From NCBI GenBank assembly GCA_945861065.1, contig CAMASI010000036.1:1-38690 (forward strand): 38,690 nt of DNA, in the 5' to 3' direction. Both the position numbers and the translations under genes were made by a program. Source of the DNA: Klebsiella pneumoniae. GTDB taxonomy: Bacteria > Myxococcota_A > UBA796 > GCA-2862545. This document shows positions 17,801-25,065 of this stretch, one piece after another. The notes under the pieces are model-generated. The model was not told the DNA's origin and ran no database searches. It saw only the letters and a program-made list of their open reading frames with translations. Every line of letters starts with the position of its first letter. The first letter of the stretch is position 1.

Positions 17801-18545
17801 TGTCGAGATCGTCGCAGTCGCCGCCTAGCCCAACCGTCCAGCCGTCCCCGTCTTTGTCGCGGTTGCTGACGTAAAGAAGCGAGTTGGCAAGGATAATTTC
17901 GCCGTCTGTCGACGACTTCCAGAAGTCAGCACGGATGTCGCTGGACGCAGGGTAAAAGTTGAGGCCGACCGTGAGGCCGACATGGGTTTCGAGCACCCCG
18001 ACCAAGGGGTCGCCATTGTTCCAATGCGCGATTCGGACGGCTGCGGGCGCGTAGGCGGCGTCCGACGTGTGGTAGCTGGACGTGCCGCCGTTGAGGCTGA
18101 CGACGCCCGCCATGATGTCGTGACCTGGGTCGTCGATGATCGACGTCAGCACGATGCCCGAGCTCTGCGTAGAGCCGGTGATCGCCTCGTACTTCCCAGT
18201 TTCGAAACGTCCCGACAGCGGTACGGAGCCGTTGGCGAACACAGCTTGAACGACACCGCCGCCTGCGTCTACGTAGTCGGCCATCCGGTCGCCGAGCGTG
18301 GAAGGGCTGGCAAATCCGGAATCCGAGTACACCAACACGCCGTCGTACAAGTTGAGCGTGGCCAACGTCGGCGTCGAGCTGCCGCAATTGATCTCGGCCA
18401 CCTTACTGAAGACGCCGGCCACTTTAAAGGCGTCCATCTTCGCTTTGACGTCAGACTCGTAGCCCGACGAGTAGCAAATCAGGACGTCCTGCGCGTGAGC
18501 GAGGCCTGAATACGAAAGGAGTAGTGCTAGCATGCCGGGCATCAT
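11811..18545 (-). CDS. Giant MYXO-CTERM-like surface protein: amidotransferase-like domain, TSP3 repeats, two dockerin-like modules, MopE repeats
   Basis: This 2244-residue protein is very rich in aspartate. The signal peptide is MMPGMLALLLSYSGLAHA. Residues about 20-235 look like a class I glutamine amidotransferase-like (ThuA/DUF4350-type) domain (DVLICYSSG, LYDGVLVYSDSG, YVDAGGGVVQAVF). Six repeats of the type CDNGIDDDFDG..DCADPDC follow, then more than 20 thrombospondin type 3-like calcium units (DQADDDADGVGDVCDxCPG). Two dockerin-like EF-hand pairs sit at 1415-1479 and 1612-1676. Seven MopE-type blocks (VNPGALEVPNGIDDNCNG) come near the end. The last 31 residues are NNCGCGD, a hydrophobic helix and WRRRRAA, matching a MYXO-CTERM sorting tail. 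Such tails direct proteins to the myxobacterial surface. It is probably a long Ca2+-stiffened stalk. Position 18533 is an alternative start. Confidence 0.9.
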   Translation of the reverse strand: MMPGMLALLLSYSGLAHAQDVLICYSSGYESDVKAKMDAFKVAGVFSKVAEINCGSSTPTLATLNLYDGVLVYSDSGFASPSTLGDRMADYVDAGGGVVQAVFANGSVPLSGRFETGKYEAITGSTQSSGIVLTSIIDDPGHDIMAGVVSLNGGTSSYHTSDAAYAPAAVRIAHWNNGDPLVGVLETHVGLTVGLNFYPASSDIRADFWKSSTDGEIILANSLLYVSNRDKDGDGWTVGLGGDCDDLDILINPDAPEVCTDIDDNDCDGVADCADTDCAGVPECDEQCDNGIDDDFDGLLDCDDPDCALDFECVEHCDNGIDDDYDALIDCADPDCSGDPACDEICGDGLDNDFDGLKDCADGDCFGDPTCAEDCDNGVDDDFDGHKDCADADCVGEPNCVEICNDGGDNDLDGKTDCVDSDCWDESYCCDDDLDGFVDAEGACGGSDCDDHAFDVGDSDGDLVPNTCDNCVTVANLDQADSDTDGAGNVCDACPGFDDDVDLDGEGIPDGCDNCPENSNPAQADGDLDGAGDVCDLCPGIDDTIDDDVDGAPDGCDNCFDLFNPSQDDDDGDGFGDPCDSCPGSPDGEDLDGDLVADGCDTCPSDFDPLQEDDDLDTVGDLCDNCPGEDDRIDADGDLFPDACDNCPFASNPLQKDTDGDSVGNNCDACPGFDDAFDIDVDLVPDGCDVCPDVPDPDQFDTDLDGAGDACDVCEGGDDFIDGDVDTVPDDCDNCEDDLNTDQSDLDGDGFGDVCDTCAEGDDSVDDDDDDVADACDNCPVNRNPSQKDDDVDTVGNACDVCEGGDDLIDTDVDLVPDACDVCPDVADDQVDSDFDNVGDACDLCPGEDDGDDNDVDLIPNACDVCPDLFDPDQLDEDGDGVGDVCDACDGSDDTLDADSDGVADGCDVCVFDADPYQLDGDVDTVGDVCDNCPLDLNTDQADDDADAVGDVCDRCTGGDDRVDVDADLSADDCDNCPLDANEDQADDDVDGVGDVCDLCPGGDDTLDFDVDLVADACDNCPDDINTDQTDDDADGAGDVCDVCPGFSDFDDVDVDGTPEGCDNCPGLANDQADEDADFVGDVCDTCPGFDDLDDFDADAFPDACDNCIDVVNDQADEDVDTVGDACDTCPGSDDLADVDLDVVPDDCDLCPDVADDQSDTDVDGVGDACDACAGFDDFVDDDVDATADGCDNCLDLANDQLDVDVDGAGDACDICADGDDFLDSDGDGVPNFCDDCVGDLSDDDVDGVANDCDVCPGFDDLDDADGDTVSEGCDTCPGLADDQADDDADTVGDACESCPGSDDLDDADFDGVAEGCDNCPGLSNDQADLDLDGVGDACDTCVGALVDDDADDVADACDNCPGVENTDQNDDDGDGAGNACDSCPTTADDGTDGDGDATADACDVCPVLGCASDCGDLDSDGDVDIGDQALLSTKILTGIVVPSYCQGWSGDVNRDGALSSADVPLLTDAILGGVDLTCRDQQADSDVDSFGDECDLCTGGDDRIDTDADGSPDDCDLCALGDDTRDDDSDSVPDACDVCDGFDDFADVDGDGAPDGCDDCDGPLTDGDSDGVADACDTCPSIVDPGQADRDADGAGDPCDSCPDNGCDEVCGDADLDGDVDVADASMLSIKLLTGVVVATPCQAKAADVDGDGELTVSDVDLLSDYLVLDTPLACRDSQTDLDADGAGDDCDVCLGGDDRVESDGDDVPDDCDVCDGGDDRFDDDADGAPDDCDACPGFDDAIDEDGDGVADGCDDCGPLSPDGDFDGVADACDVCSGGDDLVESDLDGVPDDCDVCEGSDDLIDDDIDTVPDGCDVCDGFDDLMDADLDANPDDCDPCPVEPDEADDDGDGAWTCEDCDDGDDNLNPDDADGDGYSTCDGDCADNLLNVNPGALEVPNGIDDNCNGLTDEGTATSDLDGDGFTVDGGDCDDADALVHPGADELCNDADDDCDLVVDEGTECFDDDGDGYCEGPLCTDGSVPGDCADNNLNIHPGAVEDMGNGVDDDCDGAVDSGTPDADGDGWGDAVDCDPNDPDVHPGAPELPDGKDNDCNGIIDDTTDSYDDDVDGFSEDAGDCDDGNADVNPAAEEQPNGRDDDCDGLIDEDTTVSDDDGDGLSENDGDCDDGNADVHPGGVEVPDGTDNDCDGLIDEGADDLDLDGWTVSAGDCDDNDGWVNPGRAELCLDAVDNNCDGEVDETCGDTAATDDSKSANNCGCGDNSGDTGAAWLLLGLPALWRRRRAA
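11960..12975 (-). repeat. Seven MopE-type blocks before the sorting tail
   Basis: Near its C-terminus the giant protein has seven units with a DGDGY or DGDGW loop, then GDCDD, then VNPGA-type turns and NGxDDDCDGLxDE. This is the putative metal-binding motif named for MopE of Methylococcus, where it is linked to copper or cation binding. Here the cation is unknown. Confidence 0.75.
13030..17185 (-). repeat. TSP3-like calcium repeat tract (over 20 units) with two inserted dockerin-like modules
   Basis: About 4.1 kb of tandem coding repeat. The basic unit is about 50 residues: DNCP...N.DQ.D.D.DGVGD.CD followed by CPG.DD...D.D...PDGC. Conserved Asp positions fit thrombospondin type 3 Ca2+ loops, and the Cys pairs fit inter-loop disulfides. 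At 14109-14303 and 13518-13712 the pattern is interrupted by dockerin-like pairs (DLDSDGDVDIGDQALLSTKI and a homologue). The reverse strand of the tract reads as long Val-rich open frames, which are shadows. Confidence 0.85.
17255..17785 (-). repeat. Six tandem Cys/Asp repeats of about 29 residues
   Basis: Within the giant protein, six tandem units of roughly 87 bases encode C-D-N-G-I-D-D-D-F-D-G followed by a DCAD-x-DC motif and a final x-x-C. The units resemble those in the lectin lipoprotein at 6640-7150, suggesting shared origin or module exchange. Confidence 0.75.
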
Positions 18546-18629
18546 AGCAGAGGACTGGGCCGACGCGAAGCCCTACAAGAATGCTTGACGAAGCGTTCCG
18601 CGGTGTCTCGGGTTCGCAACCCGCCTCCC

Positions 18630-19796
18630 ATGCGACTAAACCGTCATGTGGCACCCACGACACGATTTCTCGACGCGGTAGCAGCCGCGCTGGGTGAGCA
18701 CCGTTTTCAGCGACTCGTGTTCGGGGGGCCCGTCGAAAATGGGCCTCGAAGGGTCGAATGGCGTCCGGTGATCCTAGCTAATGGCGCTGCTGTCCAGCAG
18801 GTCACCCATGAAAACCATCGCGATGTCACGCGCAACGTCGATCCGGCGACCGCGTTGGCGTCCATCCGCGCCGAAATCGCCTTTTACCGCAACGCAGACC
18901 TCTTCACGGAGGAAACCACGCTTCGCTTGGAGGTTCGCGCGGGTCGGGCTCGTTTGCGGCAGGGGCCGCCGACGCCGATACGAACGAGTTCGGACCACAA
19001 CCGCGCCGTCCGCCACCCGGTCGATTTGGCGCGCGCTCCGTGGATGGTTGCGTTGGGGGCTGTGGATCGTTCGGGCCATGTGGTAGGGTCGCGGGCCGAC
19101 AAGATTGCGCAGGTTCAGCGTTTCGCGGACTTGCTCGGGCACGCCGTAGACGACCTGCCCCGAGACCGACCGTTGCGCCTCGTGGACTTGGGTTGTGGGA
19201 AAGGATGGCTGACCTTTGCGGCCCGCGACGTTCTGACAGCAAAGGGCTTCACGGACGCCCACGTCACCGGTGTAGACCGTCGCGCTGATCTCGTGGCGGC
19301 GGCCAACAACATCGCCGCGTCCGGCATCGTGTTTCAAGCCGGTGAGATCGCGGCGGCGCCCTTGGACGGTTGTGACGTTGTCGTGGCGTTACATGCCTGC
19401 GACACCGCCACGGACGATGCGATCGCCCGTGCGATTGAGGCGCATGCGAGACGGCTTCTGATAGCGCCATGTTGTCATCGGGAGGTTCGGCCCGGCTTGT
19501 CTGCGCCGCCCGCCCTCGTTTCGCCCTTTCGGCACGGGCTGTTCGTGGAGCGGCAAGCGGAGTGGCTGACTGACGCACTTCGGGCCGCGCTGTTGGGCGC
19601 TGCTGGGTACGGTGTGACCGTTGCGGAGTTCGTTCCGACCGACCACACGCCGCGAAATCTGCTGTTGACGGCTGCCCGATCTCCAGGTGTGGACCGGGCG
19701 GCTCGCCGAGCGGAGGCCATTTCGCTCGCGGCCATGTTTTCACTTCGTGAGCAGACGCTCGCTCGTCATTTGGGCGTAGAACTTTCGGCAGGTTGA
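18630..19796 (+). CDS. Class I SAM-dependent methyltransferase (Methyltransf_32-like)
   Basis: This is a 388-residue protein. The SAM-binding motif I is LVDLGCGKGWLTFAA (184-198), followed by VTGVDRRADL as the motif II acidic region, then HACDTATDDAIARAI and APCCH (279-283). The HACD and PCCH pattern is shared with METTL25/GSTCD-type methyltransferases, whose substrate is poorly known; rRNA, tRNA or protein are possibilities. The first 160 residues have no recognised domain and are Arg-rich. ATG 18630 was chosen; an in-frame TTG at 18585 would add 15 residues but sits only 39 bases from the divergent giant gene. The 3' end overlaps the convergent epimerase gene by 31 bases. Confidence 0.8.
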   Translation: MRLNRHVAPTTRFLDAVAAALGEHRFQRLVFGGPVENGPRRVEWRPVILANGAAVQQVTHENHRDVTRNVDPATALASIRAEIAFYRNADLFTEETTLRLEVRAGRARLRQGPPTPIRTSSDHNRAVRHPVDLARAPWMVALGAVDRSGHVVGSRADKIAQVQRFADLLGHAVDDLPRDRPLRLVDLGCGKGWLTFAARDVLTAKGFTDAHVTGVDRRADLVAAANNIAASGIVFQAGEIAAAPLDGCDVVVALHACDTATDDAIARAIEAHARRLLIAPCCHREVRPGLSAPPALVSPFRHGLFVERQAEWLTDALRAALLGAAGYGVTVAEFVPTDHTPRNLLLTAARSPGVDRAARRAEAISLAAMFSLREQTLARHLGVELSAG

Positions 19797-20731
19797 GCGG
19801 ACATTGCGGCCGCTGTCCGCGCCAGCCCGTCCACCAACATCACCCGCGCGCACCAGCCGAGGTCGTTTCTGGCCGCGGAAACGTCGGCCCAACTCGCCCG
19901 CTGGTCACCCGCACGTGCGGGTAGGTGTCTGGGCGGAACGGTTCGCCCTACGGCCGCTGCGCTCGCGGCATGCAACGCCAGAACGGAGGTGCCATGACCG
20001 GTCGCGATGTTGAACACCCGGCCGGACACCTGGGCTGCACGCGACAGCGAGGCGAGAACCGCTGCAACAACGTCGTCTACGTACGTGTAGTCTCGGGTGT
20101 CCAGGCCGTCGCCGAACACCGTCGCGGGCGTTGCCGACAGGGCGGCGTGGAGGAACGCGGGAACCGCCAGCGCATAGGGGCCACCGGGCACTTGACCGGG
20201 TCCGTAGACGTTGAAAAACCGCAGGCCCACCGTTCGCAGCCCAAACGCTGCACCCCAGCCCATGAATACAGCCTCGGAAGCGGCTTTGGAACCGGCATAA
20301 GGCGAAAGGGGAGCCACGGGCCGCGCTTCATGCCGAGGAAGCACGGGGTCGTCGCCATAGACCGACGAACTCGACGCGTACACGATTGTGAGCACGCCCT
20401 GCGCGCGTGCTGCTGAGCACAGAACCGCGGCCCCGCCTGCGTTGACGGAGAAGGCGGCCTCGGGCTCGGCCATCGACCGGGGCACACTGCTCCGTGCCGC
20501 CAAGTGAACGACCCCGGAGCACCCCTCAAGCGCGGCGCGGACCAACGCTTCGTCTCGGATGTCGCCGACGATCAGACGTGTACGACGCTCCGGCAACGCG
20601 GAGGCTTTCCCGGTGCTGAGGTCGTCCAGAACGACGACGGCGTCGCCGCGGTTCACCAAGGCGGAAACGACGTGCGCACCGATGAAACCCGCGCCGCCGG
20701 TGACCAACCAGCGCCGTGGGGTCACAACCAC
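19766..20731 (-). CDS. NAD-dependent sugar-nucleotide epimerase/dehydratase (extended SDR)
   Basis: This 321-residue protein has the SDR dinucleotide motif TGGAGFIG (11-18), an acidic LDDLSTG after beta-2, GDIRD (56-60), the HLAARSS stretch, the catalytic Ser in SSSSVYGD (120-127) and the YxxxK pair Tyr145/Lys149. RFFNVYGPGQ and DTRDYTYVDDVV are typical of UDP-glucose 4-epimerase and related dehydratases. It converts a nucleotide-activated sugar, but the exact sugar cannot be read from motifs. It starts at GTG 20731, inside the last 10 bases of the barrel gene, so it is the last gene of the export operon and probably translationally coupled. Its presence hints that the exported cargo is glycosylated or a glycolipid (inference). 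Confidence 0.88.
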   Translation of the reverse strand: MVVTPRRWLVTGGAGFIGAHVVSALVNRGDAVVVLDDLSTGKASALPERRTRLIVGDIRDEALVRAALEGCSGVVHLAARSSVPRSMAEPEAAFSVNAGGAAVLCSAARAQGVLTIVYASSSSVYGDDPVLPRHEARPVAPLSPYAGSKAASEAVFMGWGAAFGLRTVGLRFFNVYGPGQVPGGPYALAVPAFLHAALSATPATVFGDGLDTRDYTYVDDVVAAVLASLSRAAQVSGRVFNIATGHGTSVLALHAASAAAVGRTVPPRHLPARAGDQRASWADVSAARNDLGWCARVMLVDGLARTAAAMSAQPAESSTPK

Positions 20732-21906
20732 GCCTTCATGTGGATGAAGAACACGGACGGGTACAGGCCAAATTCGGTTCGCACGGAGCCGTCAGAATCG
20801 GGCGCTCGGCCGATCGGTTGGAATCCCCCGATGCCCAGGCTCGTGTTGTCAGCGACGGAGGCCGATAACGAAGCGGAGATCAATGCGGATGGGTCGATCA
20901 CGTTGCTGATGACGCTTCCCGTGATCGAAACCAAGGACGTCAGCTCCTGGGCGACGGATACGACGCCGTAGCCAACGCCCAGCGTCCACAACTCGCCGCG
21001 CAGTACCCGTTCCGATGTCGCTTCGGCCAGGTAGTCGGAGGGGTCCACGGCTCCGAGCGTCTGGAGGTAGGCCTCCGCCGACAGCGTCGTTTTCGAGGTT
21101 GGACGCCCATCCGCACCGACAACGACCCGGCCAAAGACGCCGTCGTTGACCTCCGCGGCGGGCTGAGTGACCGTCGCCTCTCCATGGAGCCCAACGACGC
21201 CGACGTTGGAGGCGAACCCGAGGCCGAAAACGGCGTCTCCTCGGGAAACCGCGGCAAGTCCGATGACGTCCGTCACGCCGACAGTTCCCCGGCAAGAAGC
21301 GGCCATCACGGCGTCGGGCAGGCCCACTTCCTGACCGTCGGTTGCGGGAGCCGACCCGACCCAAGCGGCGACGAGCGAAGCCTTGCCCGCCGTTCCTGCA
21401 AACAGGTCGGCACGGACGGCGTCCACGCCGGGTCGATACTCCGTGTCGATCGTGGCGGCGCCGAACGGGTTGACGACATCCATCGGGGAAAACACCAGTC
21501 CGGTGCCAAAGGACACGGCTTGGCGGCCTATCGTCGCTGAAAACCGACCGACGTCCTCTGCGAGCCACAGGCGATCGAGGCGTCCGGAAACCAACAATCC
21601 GTCGCCTTGGGCGGCGTCCCAGGACAAGTCGACCCCCTGCGCTGGCGGGAGGCCCACGACGTTTGACCCACCCAACGACGATGTAGACGGGGCCGCCGTG
21701 CCAATCGCGGCCTCATGATGTGCTTCAAATCGGAGCTTTTCGAACGCGCCTGCGAGCCGTGTCCTCGCGAGCGTTTGACCGGAGGCCAACGGCGCCGCGT
21801 CGTCACTCGCAGCCCAGCTCGGGGGTACGGCGGCGAGCATGAACATTTTGAGGTCGAGGTCGACGTCAGCCGTGAGCTGGGCTCTTTCGTCGGTTTCCGG
21901 GTTCAC
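20722..21906 (-). CDS. Predicted outer-membrane beta-barrel protein of the export operon
   Basis: This 394-residue protein (from GTG 21906, which overlaps the ATPase stop as GTGA) may really begin at ATG 21846. From there, MFMLAAVPPSWA followed by ASDD would be a short signal peptide. The middle (RLDRLWLAEDVGRFSATIGRQAVSFGTGLVFSPMDVVNPF) has the look of barrel strands followed by a conserved loop found in proteobacterial porin-like proteins that sit beside LolCDE-like transporters. The C-terminus has alternating hydrophobics (LYPSVFFIHMKAWL). No named family is certain. In this operon it would be the outer-membrane partner of the LolA-like protein and the ABC exporter (inference from context). 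Confidence 0.68.
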   Translation of the reverse strand: MNPETDERAQLTADVDLDLKMFMLAAVPPSWAASDDAAPLASGQTLARTRLAGAFEKLRFEAHHEAAIGTAAPSTSSLGGSNVVGLPPAQGVDLSWDAAQGDGLLVSGRLDRLWLAEDVGRFSATIGRQAVSFGTGLVFSPMDVVNPFGAATIDTEYRPGVDAVRADLFAGTAGKASLVAAWVGSAPATDGQEVGLPDAVMAASCRGTVGVTDVIGLAAVSRGDAVFGLGFASNVGVVGLHGEATVTQPAAEVNDGVFGRVVVGADGRPTSKTTLSAEAYLQTLGAVDPSDYLAEATSERVLRGELWTLGVGYGVVSVAQELTSLVSITGSVISNVIDPSALISASLSASVADNTSLGIGGFQPIGRAPDSDGSVRTEFGLYPSVFFIHMKAWL

Positions 21907-22589
21907 CTGCGCGTATCCTCCGCAACTTTTCCATCGACCAAACGAACCACGCGCCGCGCCGCTGCGAGCACGTTCGGGTCATGGGTCGCGAACAAAAACG
22001 TGATGCCCTCCCGGGCGTTGAGCTCTGCCATGGTCGCCACGAGCGCGATGCCGGTCGCAGAATCCAGGTTGGCGGTTGGCTCATCCGCGAGAACCAAGGC
22101 GGGCTTCCCGGCGATGGCTCGGGCTACGGCCACACGTTGTTGTTGGCCTCCTGACAGTTCACTGGGCCGGCGGTGTTCGAGGCCCTTCAGGCCGACGAGC
22201 GCCAGGGTCTCGAGCGCCCGACGTCGTCGTTCTTGTCGCCCCCAACCCTGCACCTCCAGCACGAGTTCGGCGTTTTCGACAGCGGACAACACGGGGAGCA
22301 GGTTGTAGGACTGAAAGACGAAACCGAGTCTGCGCAGGCGAAGGTCCGAGAGCTGGGTCGCAGTCTGCGTCCCTAAGGCCACGCCGTCGATGGTCACGCC
22401 TCCGGAGGTGGGTCGGTCGAGCGCCCCAATCAGGTTGAGAAGCGTGGTCTTTCCCGAACCAGACGGCCCCATCAGTGCGGTAAATTCACCAGCTTCTACC
22501 GAAAGGCTGACACCTTGCAAGGCGGCGACCTCGGTCTCACCTTGTTGGTAGACTCGCCGGATGTCTGACACGGACACGATGGGCGACAC
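21903..22589 (-). CDS. ABC transporter ATP-binding protein (LolD/MacB type)
   Basis: This 228-residue ATPase is complete. It has Walker A GPSGSGKT (41-48), the Q-loop Gln93 in FVFQSYNLLP, signature LSGGQQQR (145-152), Walker B LVLADEPTANLD (165-176) and the switch His in FATHD. The QSYNLLP and SGG-TIDG spacing is typical of the LolD/MacB/FtsE-like branch, which pairs with FtsX-fold permeases and works by mechanotransmission instead of alternating access. It begins with GTG 22589, 11 bases after the second permease, and overlaps the barrel gene. It likely powers extraction of a lipid-anchored cargo from the inner membrane (family knowledge). Confidence 0.93.
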   Translation of the reverse strand: MSPIVSVSDIRRVYQQGETEVAALQGVSLSVEAGEFTALMGPSGSGKTTLLNLIGALDRPTSGGVTIDGVALGTQTATQLSDLRLRRLGFVFQSYNLLPVLSAVENAELVLEVQGWGRQERRRRALETLALVGLKGLEHRRPSELSGGQQQRVAVARAIAGKPALVLADEPTANLDSATGIALVATMAELNAREGITFLFATHDPNVLAAARRVVRLVDGKVAEDTRR

Positions 22590-22600
22590 GAGACACTCCC

Positions 22601-23830
22601 CTACGAATGACGCATCGCGTCAACGGGTTGTAGTTTGGCGACCCACAAGGCTGGGTAAAGCGCGGCTAGTCCGGTCATGCCCACCGCGGCTGCGGCGGCG
22701 GCACCCATCCGCAAGCCGTCGAACTGGCCAAAGACGAGTCCGTTGAGAATCACGCCGCCGGCTTCGTAACTTTCACCCATGAAGCCCCGCTGGTCGAGCC
22801 CGTAGAACACCAGGTAGGCCGACAAGGCGCCGCCAAGAAGGGCACCGAACACAGCGCCGAGTCCGCCCAGCAGCAGGCCTTCGAGCATCACCACGCCGGC
22901 GAGTCGCGCGGGTCGAATTCCGATGGCCATCAGGACCCCGAACTCCTTGGTGCGCTCGAGAACGCTCATCAACACGGTGTTGAGCGCGCCCATGGACACG
23001 ATGAGTCCGAGCACGCCGAGCATGATGCCGTTGCTCACTTTGTCCACCTCGATCAGCGCCGTCAGCTCCTTGAGCGCGTCGGACCAGGGCAACACCTCCA
23101 GCGAGGAAACGGGGTCCACGAGGGCCACCACGCGGTCCTGGGCGTCTTGCACACCGCGGACGTCCGGAAGGTGAACGGTGATCTGGTGCGCTACGTCGGG
23201 CTGCCCAAACGCTTCTTGCGCGGCCCGCAAATCGACCCACGCCACGAATCCATCGACCTCAGCCACCCCGCTACGAAAGAGTCCTTTCACCCGGAACAGT
23301 CGGCTGTTCACTTCGGTTGCGCCGCCGTGTTGTCCCATGTACACGACCTTGTCGCCCAGGGAGACTTGCAGCGTTTCCGCGAGTTGAACACCAAGCACGA
23401 TGCCGAGCCCGTCGCCATCGATCCATTCACCTTCGGTAAGTTTGTCGTCGATGTCTTGAAGTACGGCTTCGGTGGCACCGTCGACCCCGGACATCGCAAC
23501 GCCCACACTCGCCCTGGGTGACACGAGGAGTCCGCCCAGTTGGAGACGTGGTGCGACCACAGCGTCCGGAAGCGCGAATCGAATCGCGTCTGCGAGCGGC
23601 CCGACGCCGGAAACGACGAGGTCACCGTCGCGGCTGTCGTGCCATCCGGAAGCGGCCACGACGACATGACCCGACAACGAACGCACGCCTGCCCGAATCA
23701 TTTCGTCGTAGGTTCCGGCTTGAAGCGTGACGGTCGCGAACACCAGAGACAGCCCAAAGCCGATGGCCGTGACCGTGATGACGGTGCGGCGGGCGTTTCT
23801 GAACAGGTTGCGGAATGCCAATTGCAGCAT
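22601..23830 (-). CDS. FtsX-like ABC transporter permease (LolC/E type), second of pair
   Basis: This 409-residue protein has one N-terminal helix (RNARRTVITVTAIGFGLSLVFA), a large periplasmic domain of roughly 240 residues and three C-terminal helices. The layout and conserved ERTKEFGVLMAIGIRP loop are those of the MacB/LolC FtsX family. It ends LYPALWVAKLQPVDAMRHS, the usual P-A-x-A-x-x-L-x-P-V-x-A-L-R pattern. ATG 23830 lies 2 bases after the stop of the first permease, and this start is preferred because the extra upstream frame is Arg-rich and antisense-like. It forms a heterodimer with the neighbouring permease (inference from the pair). Confidence 0.9.
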   Translation of the reverse strand: MLQLAFRNLFRNARRTVITVTAIGFGLSLVFATVTLQAGTYDEMIRAGVRSLSGHVVVAASGWHDSRDGDLVVSGVGPLADAIRFALPDAVVAPRLQLGGLLVSPRASVGVAMSGVDGATEAVLQDIDDKLTEGEWIDGDGLGIVLGVQLAETLQVSLGDKVVYMGQHGGATEVNSRLFRVKGLFRSGVAEVDGFVAWVDLRAAQEAFGQPDVAHQITVHLPDVRGVQDAQDRVVALVDPVSSLEVLPWSDALKELTALIEVDKVSNGIMLGVLGLIVSMGALNTVLMSVLERTKEFGVLMAIGIRPARLAGVVMLEGLLLGGLGAVFGALLGGALSAYLVFYGLDQRGFMGESYEAGGVILNGLVFGQFDGLRMGAAAAAAVGMTGLAALYPALWVAKLQPVDAMRHS

Positions 23831-23832
23831 GT

Positions 23833-25065
23833 TCAGTCCGCCCGAAGGGCCGCGACGGGCTGGAGGCGCGAGGCGCGAAGGGCAGGCCACAATGACGCCA
23901 GCACGCAAATGGTGCACAGCGCTCCCACGATCTGGGCGACACGCCACGGGTCCACGACCCCCTTAATGACGGGATCGAGCACGACACCGCTGAAAGAAAC
24001 GCCGTCCTTCAGGGAGCCGGACAGATCGATTCCAACGGTGACGAGCCAGAAGTCGAGGGCACCGCCAAACACAAGACCCAGCGCGGTCGCAATTGCGGCG
24101 AGCAACACGCTCTCGAGAAGGATCAGTGCGACCAAACGAGCGGGGCGGAAACCCAAAGCCTTGAGAAGTCCGAGCTCCCGTGTGCGTTCGAATACGGACA
24201 TCATCATCGTATTGAGAACGCCGAAACCCGCAGCTCCGAAAACGATTGTGAGTACTAAGGTCGCTGCGAAGTCTTGCATTCCCATCATTTGCGCGGCGGC
24301 CGGGGACAGCTCCCACCAGGGGCTCACGGTCGCGACCTGCGCCACTGCGGTTCGAACCCGCGCCACGAGGACGTCGATGGCTTCTGGGTCCGTGCTTAGG
24401 AGGCGGATGGCGTGCACCTGGTCGGGCAACACGAGCAGGTCCTGAAGGTCAGCGAGATGGAGCATCGCGCCGCCGCGGTCGACCGCGGCATTTCCAGTGC
24501 GCACGACGCCGAGGACTTCGTAGATCGCGTTTCCAAGAGATCCGTCGGCGCTTTGGGTCATAGCGACCACGGAGCTTCCGACGTCGACCTGCAGCTCTTT
24601 GGCGAGGCCGACACCCAGCACAATGCCGCCCGTCCTGGCTTGCGACAGGTGTTGGCCGCGTTCGACCCGATCCGCCCGGGGCGAAAAACGCCGTTCCCGG
24701 TCTGGGGACAGGCCGATCAACAAGGCCCCTGCGCTCCGATCGTCGCTGCCGAGCAAGGCGTAGCCTTCGAGACGAGGCGCCGCGGAGGCCAACCCTTCCA
24801 CCGCGTCCAGGCGTTCGAGGAGGGCCCCAGTGCCCGTGAGCGTGTCGTGAAGAATCCGCTTCCCCGGCCATTCCGGGTGGTTGAGTTGCGCGTGACCCAG
24901 TTGCTGTTCGACCATGACTTCAAACAGCTTGCTGAAAGTGCCCTCTTGGAATGCGAGCATCGACATGCACAAGCCCATCGCCGCAGCCATGGCGGTGGCG
25001 GTGATGAGCGTTCGCCTCCGATGCCGCGCGAGATTCCTCCAAGCCATCGTGATCAAAAGGGTCAC
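23833..25065 (-). CDS. FtsX-like ABC transporter permease (LolC/E type), first of pair
   Basis: This 410-residue protein has the same architecture as its neighbour: an N-terminal helix after WRNLARHRRRTLITATAMA, a periplasmic domain with GIVLGVGLAKELQVDVGSS, then FGAAGFGVLNTMMMSVFERTRELGLLKALGFRP and the C-terminal RASRLQPVAALRAD. GTG 25065 overlaps the stop of the LolA-like gene (GTGA). The first membrane helix and periplasmic domain in this family contact the cargo or a periplasmic chaperone. Together with the LolD-like ATPase it makes a complete inner-membrane exporter. Confidence 0.9.
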   Translation of the reverse strand: MTLLITMAWRNLARHRRRTLITATAMAAAMGLCMSMLAFQEGTFSKLFEVMVEQQLGHAQLNHPEWPGKRILHDTLTGTGALLERLDAVEGLASAAPRLEGYALLGSDDRSAGALLIGLSPDRERRFSPRADRVERGQHLSQARTGGIVLGVGLAKELQVDVGSSVVAMTQSADGSLGNAIYEVLGVVRTGNAAVDRGGAMLHLADLQDLLVLPDQVHAIRLLSTDPEAIDVLVARVRTAVAQVATVSPWWELSPAAAQMMGMQDFAATLVLTIVFGAAGFGVLNTMMMSVFERTRELGLLKALGFRPARLVALILLESVLLAAIATALGLVFGGALDFWLVTVGIDLSGSLKDGVSFSGVVLDPVIKGVVDPWRVAQIVGALCTICVLASLWPALRASRLQPVAALRAD

